NCBI GenBank assembly: GCA_001298555.1
Contig: LJCW01000153.1
Coordinates: 1-64,000 of the forward strand
Origin: Actinobacteria bacterium OV450
GTDB taxonomy: Bacteria > Actinomycetota > Actinomycetes > Streptomycetales > Streptomycetaceae
DNA: 64,000 bases
Direction: 5' to 3'
Shown here: positions 7,666 to 15,200 of the stretch, piece by piece
How the letters are laid out: the number at the start of each line of letters is the position of its first letter
How positions within the stretch are numbered: position 1 is the first letter of the stretch
Notes under the pieces: model-generated
Database searches by the model: none
The model's input: the letters and a program-made list of their open reading frames with translations, nothing else
What the model was told of the DNA's origin: nothing
Position numbers and translations under genes: made by a program

Positions 7666-9249
7666 TTACTGCGGCGGGTTGCCGTGCTTGCGGGACGGCA
7701 GGTCGGCGTGCTTGCTGCGGAGCATCGCCAGGGCGCTGATCAGGGTCTCGCGGGTCTCGGCCGGGTCGATGACGTCGTCGACGAGGCCGCGCTCGGCCGC
7801 GTAGTACGGGTGCATCAGCTCGGCCTTGTACTCCTTGACCATGCGCGCGCGCATGGCCTCGGGGTCCTCGGCCTCGGCGATCTGCTTGCGGAAGATCACG
7901 TTGGCGGCGCCCTCGGCGCCCATGACCGCGATCTCGTTGGTGGGCCAGGCGTAGGTGATGTCGGCGCCGATGGACTGGGAGTCCATGACGATGTACGCGC
8001 CGCCGTAGGCCTTGCGCAGGATCAGGCTGATCCGCGGGACCGTGGCGTTGCAGTACGCGTACAGCAGCTTGGCGCCGTGGCGGATGATGCCGCCGTGCTC
8101 CTGGTCGACGCCCGGCAGGAAGCCGGGGACGTCCAGCAGCGTGATGATCGGGATGTTGAAGGCGTCGCACATCTGGACGAAGCGCGCGGCCTTCTCGGAG
8201 GCCTCGATGTCGAGGACTCCGGCGAGGTGGGCGGGCTGGTTGGCGACGATGCCGACGACCTGGCCGTCGAGCCGGGCCAGGGCGCAGACGATGTTGCGGG
8301 CCCAGCGCTCGTGGATCTCCAGGACGTCGCCTTCGTCGACGAGCTCCTCGATCACCTTGTGCATGTCGTACGGTCGGTTGCCGTCCGCCGGGACCAGGTC
8401 CAGCAGGACGTCCGAGCGCCGGTCGGCGGGGTCGGAGGTCTCGTGGACCGGGGGGTTCTCCCGGTTGTTGGAGGGGAGCATCGAGATGAGGTAGCGCACC
8501 TCGGAGATGCAGGTCTCCTCGTCGTCGTACGCGAAGTGCGCGACGCCGGAGGTCTCCGCGTGCACGTCGGCGCCGCCGAGGCCGTTCTGGGAGATCTCCT
8601 CACCGGTGACGGCGCGGACGACGTCGGGGCCGGTGATGAACATCTGCGAGGTCTCGCGGACCATGAACACGAAGTCCGTCAGGGCCGGCGAGTACGCGGC
8701 GCCGCCGGCGCACGGGCCCAGCATGACCGAGATCTGCGGGATGACGCCCGAGGCCTTGGTGTTGCGCTGGAAGATGCCGCCGTAGCCGGCGAGCGCGGAG
8801 ACGCCCTCCTGGATACGGGCACCGGCGCCGTCGTTGAGGGAGACCAGCGGGGCACCGGCCGCGATGGCCATGTCCATGATCTTGTGGATCTTCGTGGCGT
8901 GGGCCTCGCCCAGCGCACCGCCGAAGATCCGGAAGTCGTGCGCGTAGACGAAGACCGTACGGCCCTCGACGGTGCCCCAGCCGGTGATGACACCGTCGGT
9001 GTAGGGCTTCTTGCCCTCCAGGCCGAATCCGGTCGCCCGGTGGCGGCGCAGCTGTTCGACCTCCTTGAAGGAACCCTCGTCGAGCAGCAGCGCGATGCGC
9101 TCGCGCGCGGTCAGCTTGCCCTTGGCGTGCTGCGCCTCGGTCGCCCGGTCACTGGGTCCACGCCGCGCCTGCTCGCGCAGGGAGTGCAGCTCGGCCACGC
9201 GCCCGCGGGCGTCCGTCGGCTCGCTCGGAGTCTGGTCCACAACGGTCAT
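7666..9249 (-). CDS. accB: Acyl-CoA carboxylase carboxyltransferase beta subunit
   Basis: 527 aa, full length for the family. It transfers the carboxyl group from carboxybiotin to acetyl-, propionyl- or butyryl-CoA, giving malonyl-CoA and methylmalonyl-CoA for fatty acids and polyketides. Both crotonase-like halves are present. The glycine-rich oxyanion-hole segments GPCAGGAAYSPALTD (N-terminal half) and KAYGGAYIVMDS (C-terminal half) are intact. Start ATG 9249. The 255-nt gap upstream is shared with the divergent yceI-like gene. A close paralogue, pccB, exists in Streptomyces; I prefer accB because it sits with accE beside the conservons and cimA. The substrate-selecting residue was not assigned. 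Confidence 0.85.
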   Translation of the reverse strand: MTVVDQTPSEPTDARGRVAELHSLREQARRGPSDRATEAQHAKGKLTARERIALLLDEGSFKEVEQLRRHRATGFGLEGKKPYTDGVITGWGTVEGRTVFVYAHDFRIFGGALGEAHATKIHKIMDMAIAAGAPLVSLNDGAGARIQEGVSALAGYGGIFQRNTKASGVIPQISVMLGPCAGGAAYSPALTDFVFMVRETSQMFITGPDVVRAVTGEEISQNGLGGADVHAETSGVAHFAYDDEETCISEVRYLISMLPSNNRENPPVHETSDPADRRSDVLLDLVPADGNRPYDMHKVIEELVDEGDVLEIHERWARNIVCALARLDGQVVGIVANQPAHLAGVLDIEASEKAARFVQMCDAFNIPIITLLDVPGFLPGVDQEHGGIIRHGAKLLYAYCNATVPRISLILRKAYGGAYIVMDSQSIGADITYAWPTNEIAVMGAEGAANVIFRKQIAEAEDPEAMRARMVKEYKAELMHPYYAAERGLVDDVIDPAETRETLISALAMLRSKHADLPSRKHGNPPQ

Positions 9250-9421
9250 GTATCGACCTTACGAAGCGGTCGATGAAAAACCTCCGTTGATTCCGCACAG
9301 TCTCGGGTGTGTTCCGCTGTGCGGCCCGGACAGAACCGCCACGTGATGTGCGGACACCACCAGGCAGGGCCGCCGCTCTTTGTCGAGTGTCTATAAAACT
9401 GTCCGACACGCCGCCAAGATG

Positions 9422-9450
9422 TTGAAATTTGAACGGAATGGGTCTAGCGT
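9422..9450 (+). promoter_or_regulatory. Sigma-HrdB-like promoter of yceI-like gene
   Basis: TTGAAA (9422-9427), 17-nt spacer, TAGCGT (9445-9450). The ATG at 9505 has GAGGAG (9493-9498) 6 nt ahead. The promoter lies in an unusually AT-rich stretch for this genome. Confidence 0.6.
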
Positions 9451-9504
9451 CTTTCTCGTTGAACATTAAACCAACCGACGCAGGACCCTCCCGAGGAGCA
9501 GATC

Positions 9505-10116
9505 ATGGGCATCTTCAGCCGCCGCAACCAGGACAGCACCGCCACCACCGTCGCCACCCTCGACGTGGACCCGGCGCTGGCCGCCCTCACCGGCGACTAC
9601 GTCATCGACGCCTCCCACAGCAGCATCGGCTTCACCGTCCGCCACGCGATGGTGACCAACGTCCGCGGCAGCTTCACCGACTACACCGGCAGCCTGCAGC
9701 TGGACGGCGGCGACCCGTCCCGCTCCGCCGCCACCATCGAGGTGAAGGTGGGCTCCGTGGACACCGGCATCGCCGACCGCGACGGCCACCTGCGCAGCGG
9801 TGACTTCTTCGACACCGAGACCTTCCCGCTGATGACCTTCCGCTCCACCGAGGCGGCCCAGCTCGGCGGCGACAAGTACCGCATCACCGGTGAACTGACG
9901 ATCAAGGACGTCACCCGCCCGCTCTCCATCGACCTGGAGTTCAACGGCTCGGCCACCGACGTCTACGGCAACGAGCGCGTCGGCTTCGAGGGCTCCGCCG
10001 AGATCCTGCGCTCCGACTGGGGTCTGACCTGGAACGCCGCGCTGGAGGCCGGCGGCGTCATGGTCAGCGACAAGGTGAAGCTGACCTTCGACATCTCGGC
10101 CATCAAGCAGGCCTGA
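9505..10116 (+). CDS. YceI-family lipid-binding protein
   Basis: 203 aa from ATG 9505. After about 25 polar residues comes a YceI lipocalin-like beta-barrel (GDYVIDASHSSIGFTVRHAMVTNVRGSF through LKDVTRPLSIDLEFNG-type strands to the C-terminus). YceI proteins bind long isoprenoid or amide lipids. No signal peptide is seen, so this member is probably cytoplasmic, as are most Streptomyces copies. It is transcribed divergently from accB and convergently with the envelope gene at 10151. Its biological role is not known. Confidence 0.85.
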   Translation: MGIFSRRNQDSTATTVATLDVDPALAALTGDYVIDASHSSIGFTVRHAMVTNVRGSFTDYTGSLQLDGGDPSRSAATIEVKVGSVDTGIADRDGHLRSGDFFDTETFPLMTFRSTEAAQLGGDKYRITGELTIKDVTRPLSIDLEFNGSATDVYGNERVGFEGSAEILRSDWGLTWNAALEAGGVMVSDKVKLTFDISAIKQA

Positions 10117-10150
10117 CCCGCCCGACGCCGCCGGGGCCCGGGGGCGGCCG

Positions 10151-11497
10151 CTAGAAGCCGCCCCCGCCGTCGAACCCTCCGCCGCCGTCGAAGCCACCAC
10201 CGCCGCCGAAGTCCCCTCCCCCGAAGTCGGAGGAGTTGAAGTCGGCGCCGGAGTAGTCCCCTCCGTCGTAGCCGCCCATGTCGGAGGCGTAGGCCGGACC
10301 GGACATCATCGAACCGAGCATCGTGCCCACCAGGAGACCGGGCAGGATGCCGCCGCCGAAGTAGCCGCCCGCCCAGGGGCCGTACGCCGGGCCCGCGTCG
10401 TAGTAGGGACGCGGGCCGTAGTCCGTGTCGACGGTACGCACCATCGGGTCCCTGCCGTCCCGCAGGCGCACCGCGTCCGCCGCGCACACGGGCACGGTAC
10501 GCGCCGCACCGCCGGCCGGCGCCCAGTCACGGTCCTCGGTGCTCGGCCCGTGCCGCGGGTCGAAGAAACAGGGCGCCCGGCGCTCGGGCAGCGGCCTGCC
10601 CTGACGGCGGGCATCGAGGGCGGCCAGCGCGAACCGGCCGTCCTCCAGGGCCTGGGTGACTCCCCTGACCTCTTCCGGGTGCTGTACGGAGGCCATGATG
10701 TCCTTGGCCTTCTCGTACGAGTCGAGGGCCTGCTCGTAGTCCTTGCGCATGGCGTCGTCCGCACCGGGCTCTGCGGGGTGGAAGTCCAGCCGGTCGAGCT
10801 CCTCGCCGAAGGCCGTGATGTCCTCGTCGACGACCACGCGCAGCTTCTCGACGGCCTCGCGCTCCGCCTCCTCCTTCTTCTTGCGGTTGCGCCGCACCAG
10901 GGCGTACGCACCGCCGCCGCCGATGACGGCCACCGCGCCGAGCGTGATCAGCCCGCCGGCCGGGACCCCGCCGGCACCGCCCGTGTCGCCCCAGGAGGCC
11001 GGGGCCCTGCCCTTGACCTGCGTCAGGGCCTGGTCGACGAAGTTGTCGAGCTCCGTGCCCGCGTCGACGGGCCCGCCGGCCTTGACGGCGTCGGTCAGGT
11101 TGCGGACGGCGTTGACGGGCATGACCGCCCGGTCCGCGCCCGCGTTGAAGCCGTCGCCGAGCCGGATCGCGTAGAGCCCGGTGATGCCGGTTTCGGCCCG
11201 GACCGTGCGCAGCACGCTCTCCGCGGGGAACTCGGACGTGGCCGGCAGCACGGCGACGAACACCGGCTTCCCGGCGTCCTTGATCTTCTTCGCGAGCGCG
11301 TCCGCCTTCGCCTTGGGCAGCTGTGCCGCGGCCCGCGGATCGACGTAGACCGGTCCCTCCTTCAGGGCCTCCGCCACGGCGGCGGGCCCGGTGGCCGCCG
11401 CCGCATGCGGGGCGGCCACGAGGGTGGTCGCGGACAGGCCCAGCAGCAGGGCGGCCAGCAGCCGACCGGGACGTACGGATATCAGCCTGGTCCTCAT
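10151..11497 (-). CDS. Envelope protein with signal peptide, one TM and a Gly/Phe-rich tail
   Basis: 448 aa from ATG 11497. Residues 1-35 are a signal peptide (LLAALLLGLSATTLVAAPHAAAA). Residues 36-170 form an alpha/beta domain without a motif that I can name. A TM helix (GLITLGAVAVIGGGGAYALV) at about 185-205 is followed by RRNRKKKEEAE, so the rest is cytoplasmic: a helical stretch, a Gly/Tyr-rich segment, and a C-terminus of repeated GGGFDG units ending at the stop. The stop codon sits in the loop of a 9-bp hairpin (10140-10165). The layout (extracytoplasmic domain, TM, GGG-rich end) recalls TPM-type membrane proteins, but I would leave the function open. Confidence 0.75.
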   Translation of the reverse strand: MRTRLISVRPGRLLAALLLGLSATTLVAAPHAAAATGPAAVAEALKEGPVYVDPRAAAQLPKAKADALAKKIKDAGKPVFVAVLPATSEFPAESVLRTVRAETGITGLYAIRLGDGFNAGADRAVMPVNAVRNLTDAVKAGGPVDAGTELDNFVDQALTQVKGRAPASWGDTGGAGGVPAGGLITLGAVAVIGGGGAYALVRRNRKKKEEAEREAVEKLRVVVDEDITAFGEELDRLDFHPAEPGADDAMRKDYEQALDSYEKAKDIMASVQHPEEVRGVTQALEDGRFALAALDARRQGRPLPERRAPCFFDPRHGPSTEDRDWAPAGGAARTVPVCAADAVRLRDGRDPMVRTVDTDYGPRPYYDAGPAYGPWAGGYFGGGILPGLLVGTMLGSMMSGPAYASDMGGYDGGDYSGADFNSSDFGGGDFGGGGGFDGGGGFDGGGGF

Positions 11498-11571
11498 GTC
11501 CCCGACGCTACCGGAACCGCCCTTTTCCTGTGTGAGGCGGACATAAACCCCCGCGGCTGCGCCGGACCGGG

Positions 11572-13194
11572 CTACTCGGCGGGTTCGACGCCCGCGTGGA
11601 GGAGGCCGTACGTGAAGGCGTCCTCCAGGGCCTGCCAGGAAGCGGCGATCACGTTCGGGGCGACGCCCACCGTGGACCACTCGCGGGTGCCGTCCGTCGT
11701 GGCGATCAGGACGCGGGTCGTGGACTCCGTGCCGTGCTTGCCCTCCAGGATGCGGACCTTGTAGTCGATCAGCTCGAACTTCGCCAGCTGGGGGTAGAAG
11801 CGTTCGAGGGCGACCCGCAGCGCGCGGTCCAGGGCGTTGACCGGGCCGTTGCCCTCCGCCGTGGCGACGATCCGCTCGCCCTTGGCCCACAGCTTGACCG
11901 TGGCCTCGTTGGCGTGGGTGCCGTCCGGGCGGTCCTCGACGATGGCCCGCCAGGACTCCGTACGGAAGTACTTGCGGGCGCGGCCCTCGACCTCGGCGCG
12001 CAGCAGCAGTTCGAAGGAGGCGTCGGCGGCCTCGTACGTGTAGCCCGAGAGCTCCCGCTCCTTGACCCGCTCCACGACCCGGGAGACCAGCGCGCGGTCC
12101 TCGCCGAGGTCGACGCCGAGCTCCTTGCCCTTGAGCTCGATGGAGGCGCGGCCGGCCATGTCGGAGACCAGCATCCGCATGGTGTTGCCGACCCGTTCGG
12201 GGTCGATGTGCTGGTACAGGTCCGGGTCGACCTTGATCGCCGAGGCGTGCAGGCCGGCCTTGTGCGCGAAGGCCGAGACGCCGACGTACGGCTGGTGCGT
12301 GGAGGGGGTCAGGTTCACGACCTCGGCGATCGCGTGCGAGATGCGGGTCATCTCGGCGAGCGCGCCGACGGGCAGCACCTGGCGCCCGTACTTGATCTCC
12401 AGCGCGGCGACGACCGGGAAGAGGTTGGCGTTGCCGACGCGTTCGCCGTAGCCGTTCGCGGTGCACTGGACGTGCGTGGCGCCCGCGTCGACGGCGGCGA
12501 GGGTGTTGGCGACGGCGCAGCCGGTGTCGTCCTGGGCGTGGATGCCCAGGCGCGCGCCGGTGTCGGCGAGCACGGTCGCGACGACCGCGGTCACCTGGGC
12601 CGGCAGCATCCCGCCGTTGGTGTCGCAGAGGATGACCACGTCGGCGCCGGCCTCGTGGGCGGTGCGCACGACGGACTTCGCGTACTCGGCGTTGGCCCGG
12701 TACCCGTCGAAGAAGTGCTCGCAGTCGACGAAGACGCGGCGGCCCTGGGCGACCAGGTGGGAGACGGTGTCGCGGACCATCTCCAGGTTCTCGTCGAGCG
12801 TGGTGCGCAGGGCGAGCTCGACGTGCCGGTCGTGGGACTTGGCGACCAGGGTGATCACCGGCGCGCCCGACTCCAGGAGGGCCCGCACCTGCGGGTCCTC
12901 GGCGGCCGAGCCGCCCGCGCGCCGGGTCGCGCCGAAGGCGACCAGCTTCGCGTGCTTGAAGTCGATCTCGGCGCGGGCGCGGGCGAAGAACTCGGTGTCG
13001 CGGGGGTTGGCACCGGGCCAGCCGCCCTCGATGAAACCCACTCCGAAGTCGTCCAGGTGCCGGGCGATCGTCAGCTTGTCGGCGACGGTGAGGTTGATGC
13101 CCTCACGCTGGGCGCCGTCGCGCAGGGTGGTGTCGAAGACGTGGAAGCTGTCGTCGGGGCCCTGAGCGGCCGCTGTCGCCTCTGTCGTCGTCAT
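11572..13194 (-). CDS. cimA: Citramalate synthase / 2-isopropylmalate synthase-like
   Basis: 540 aa from ATG 13194, with AGGAG 10 nt upstream. An HMGL-like TIM barrel (about residues 15-290) carries DTTLRDGAQREG (21-32), CDTNGG and HAQDDTGCAVAN, the acyl-CoA/metal-site motifs. A LeuA-type allosteric dimerisation domain follows. The length and the TTLRDGAQREG variant fit the CimA group (pyruvate + acetyl-CoA to citramalate, the threonine-independent route to 2-oxobutyrate and isoleucine) better than canonical LeuA. The gene is preceded by a leader with a terminator hairpin (13315-13338), so attenuation by a branched-chain amino acid is likely. Confidence 0.88.
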   Translation of the reverse strand: MTTTEATAAAQGPDDSFHVFDTTLRDGAQREGINLTVADKLTIARHLDDFGVGFIEGGWPGANPRDTEFFARARAEIDFKHAKLVAFGATRRAGGSAAEDPQVRALLESGAPVITLVAKSHDRHVELALRTTLDENLEMVRDTVSHLVAQGRRVFVDCEHFFDGYRANAEYAKSVVRTAHEAGADVVILCDTNGGMLPAQVTAVVATVLADTGARLGIHAQDDTGCAVANTLAAVDAGATHVQCTANGYGERVGNANLFPVVAALEIKYGRQVLPVGALAEMTRISHAIAEVVNLTPSTHQPYVGVSAFAHKAGLHASAIKVDPDLYQHIDPERVGNTMRMLVSDMAGRASIELKGKELGVDLGEDRALVSRVVERVKERELSGYTYEAADASFELLLRAEVEGRARKYFRTESWRAIVEDRPDGTHANEATVKLWAKGERIVATAEGNGPVNALDRALRVALERFYPQLAKFELIDYKVRILEGKHGTESTTRVLIATTDGTREWSTVGVAPNVIAASWQALEDAFTYGLLHAGVEPAE

Positions 13195-13314
13195 GCTGAT
13201 CTGACTCCTGTCGGATGAGTGGTTCCGGATGCCCGCCCTGAGGCAGGCCGCCGCCACTGCCCCCATCATCGCGCGCGCTCCGGCCCCGGCAGGAATGGAG
13301 CCGGGAAACGAAAA

Positions 13315-13338
13315 GACCCCTCGCGGGTGCGAGAGGTC
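13315..13338 (-). terminator. Attenuator-like terminator in the cimA leader
   Basis: On the minus strand GACCUCUCGC-ACCC-GCGAGGGGUC forms a 10-bp stem with one G-U pair, followed by UUUUCGUUUCC. It stands 120 nt before the cimA start, inside its leader. The upstream segments GCGCGC-CGGUC and GACC-CGCGCGC can pair as an alternative hairpin (one mismatch) reaching into this region. Confidence 0.75.
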
Positions 13339-13389
13339 TGCGCGCGGGTCTGGGGCACGATGGCCGCTGCCGCGAAGTTCTTCCACGGT

Positions 13390-13446
13390 TCAGCGATCAC
13401 TGCGGACCGGCGCGCTGCTGTCCATAATCATGAGCTGAGCAAGCAC
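13390..13446 (-). CDS. Candidate leader peptide of cimA
   Basis: This is a small frame ending in TGA at 13390-13392. From ATG 13431 it gives 13 aa, MIMDSSAPVRSDR; from GTG 13446 it gives 18 aa beginning VLAQLMIM, with several branched-chain residues and the rare ATT codon for Ile. No good ribosome site is seen for either start. Its position just before the alternative hairpin and terminator is that of an attenuation peptide. The 320-nt gap 13195-13514 holds this, the terminator, and nothing else that I can name. Confidence 0.4.
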   Translation of the reverse strand: MLAQLMIMDSSAPVRSDR

Positions 13447-13514
13447 GCTCGCAGTGTGCCACACCGCTCGCCGCCCGCGGACGGCGATCTCAGCATGCGG
13501 GCAGCCCTGGCGGG

Positions 13515-14123
13515 CTAGGGGGTCAGGGCGTCCGAGAGGAACTCGCGTACGTGGTCCAGGATGCCCTCCCGGGAGAGGCCCGGCAGGCCGACGGCGACCT
13601 GGATGCTGAACCCGTCGAGCAGCGCCCGCAGCCGGGCGCCGAAGCGGTCCGGGTCCACGGGCCGGAACTCCCCGCGCGAGACCCCCTCGGCGAGCAGGGC
13701 CACCAGGTCGCGGTGCCAGGCGCCCTCGATGGCGGCCTGGCGCTCCCGTTCCTGCGGCCCGGCGTTCTGCGAGCGGTTCCAGACCTCCAGCCACAGGGTC
13801 CAGTGCGGATCCCGGGCCTCTTCTGGCACGTAGAGGTCGACGTACGCCTGGAGCCGCTCACCGGCCGTCCCGCGGCGGGACAGCAGGGCCCGCCGCTTCG
13901 CGCCGAGGGCCGCCTCGCTCCACTCCAGGGTCTGCAGCAGCAGCTCGTCCTTGCTGCCGAAGTAGTAGAGGAGGTGGCCGCTGCTCATGCCGACCTGGCG
14001 GCCCAGGCCGGCCATGGTCAGGCCCTCCAGGCCGCGCTCGGCGATCGTGGCCATGGCGGCGACGAGTACGTCCTCGCGCGGCGGCGCGTTCTTCCGCACC
14101 GCGCGCACTCCACCCGCCGCCAT
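13515..14123 (-). CDS. TetR-family regulator (BetI-like), end of urease/agmatine deiminase operon
   Basis: 202 aa from ATG 14123. The N-terminal helix-turn-helix is clear (TIAERGLEGLTMAGLGRQVGMSSGHLLYYFGSKDELL, about residues 27-63), with a BetI-like C-terminal ligand domain. It starts 29 nt after the agmatine deiminase stop and lies on the same strand as aguA, ureC and ureAB, so it is probably the last gene of that operon and may repress it. The palindromes at 17784-17852 before the operon are natural candidate binding sites. The ligand is unknown; a polyamine or guanidino compound is a guess from context. Confidence 0.82.
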   Translation of the reverse strand: MAAGGVRAVRKNAPPREDVLVAAMATIAERGLEGLTMAGLGRQVGMSSGHLLYYFGSKDELLLQTLEWSEAALGAKRRALLSRRGTAGERLQAYVDLYVPEEARDPHWTLWLEVWNRSQNAGPQERERQAAIEGAWHRDLVALLAEGVSRGEFRPVDPDRFGARLRALLDGFSIQVAVGLPGLSREGILDHVREFLSDALTP

Positions 14124-14152
14124 GGGCCACTCCTTCGTCGATCCGCCTCGGG

Positions 14153-15190
14153 TCAGACCTTCGGCTGCTGCTGGGTGATGCAGTGGATACCGCCACCCCC
14201 GGCGAAAATCGTACGTGCGTCAACGAGGGTCACGGTCCGCTCGGGGAACAGGCCGCGGAAGATCTCGGCGGCCTCCTCGTCGCGCGGGTCGTCGAACGAG
14301 CACAGCACCACGCCGCCGTTGCACAGGTAGTGGTTGATGTAGGAGTAGTCCACCCACTCCCCGTCCTCCTCCAGCACGGTCGGCGCCGGGACCTCCACGA
14401 CCTCCAGCTGCCGGCCCCGTGCGTCGGTGGACGCGCGCAGGAGGGCGGCGATGGTCTTGCAGCGCTCGTGGTCCGGGTGGGCCGGGTCGGGCTGGGTGTG
14501 CACCATCACCACGCCGGGGCGGGCGAAGGCGGCCACGATGTCCACGTGGCCCTGCGTGCCGTAGGTGCCGTAGTCGCCGGCCAGGCCGTAGGGGAGCCAG
14601 ATCGCCTTGGTGGTGCCGAGGTGGGCGTGGATCTCCTCCTCGACCTGCTGGCGGGTCCAGTCGGGGTTGCGCCCGGCGCCCAGCTGCACGGTGTCGGTGA
14701 GGAGCACGGTGCCCTCGCCGTCGACGTGGATGGCGCCGCCCTCGTTGACCAGCGGGGTGCTGTACGTACGGGTGCCGACGAGGTCCGAGACGTGCCGGGC
14801 GACCTTGGAGTCGTGCTCCCAGCGGGCCCACTCCTGGGCGCCCCAGCCGTTGAAGGTCCAGTCCACGGCGGCGAGCTCGCCGGCGCCGTCGGTGACGAAG
14901 GTCGGGCCGATGTCGCGCATCCAGGCGTCGTCGAGCTCCCGCTCCACCAGCTGTACGTCGTCCCCGACGATCGCGCGGGCGCTGTCGGCGTCACCGGGCG
15001 AGACGACGAGGGTCACCGGCTCGTACGCGCGCACCGCGCGGGCGACGGCGCCCCAGGCCTCGCGGGCCTCGGCGAGCTGCCGCTCGTCGGTGAAGGTCGG
15101 GTTGGGGCTGGGCCAGGCCATCCAGGTGCGCTCGTGCGGCGTCCACTCGGCGGGCATCCGGAATCCGTCGGCGGCGGGCTTGTTCGTCAT
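14153..15190 (-). CDS. aguA: Agmatine deiminase
   Basis: 345 aa from ATG 15190 (AAGGA about 9 nt upstream). The pentein fold of the PPADS family converts agmatine to N-carbamoylputrescine and ammonia. Seen motifs: MPAEWTPHERTWMAWPSP at the N-terminus, WMRDIGPTF, NGWG, VNEGGAIHVDGEGT, and the catalytic cysteine in GGGGIHCITQQQP near the C-terminus. Start is 10 nt after the ureC stop, so it is probably co-transcribed with the urease genes. No N-carbamoylputrescine amidohydrolase (AguB) gene is next to it, which raises the question of what finishes the pathway. Confidence 0.92.
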   Translation of the reverse strand: MTNKPAADGFRMPAEWTPHERTWMAWPSPNPTFTDERQLAEAREAWGAVARAVRAYEPVTLVVSPGDADSARAIVGDDVQLVERELDDAWMRDIGPTFVTDGAGELAAVDWTFNGWGAQEWARWEHDSKVARHVSDLVGTRTYSTPLVNEGGAIHVDGEGTVLLTDTVQLGAGRNPDWTRQQVEEEIHAHLGTTKAIWLPYGLAGDYGTYGTQGHVDIVAAFARPGVVMVHTQPDPAHPDHERCKTIAALLRASTDARGRQLEVVEVPAPTVLEEDGEWVDYSYINHYLCNGGVVLCSFDDPRDEEAAEIFRGLFPERTVTLVDARTIFAGGGGIHCITQQQPKV

Positions 15191-15200
15191 GGCGGGGTCC

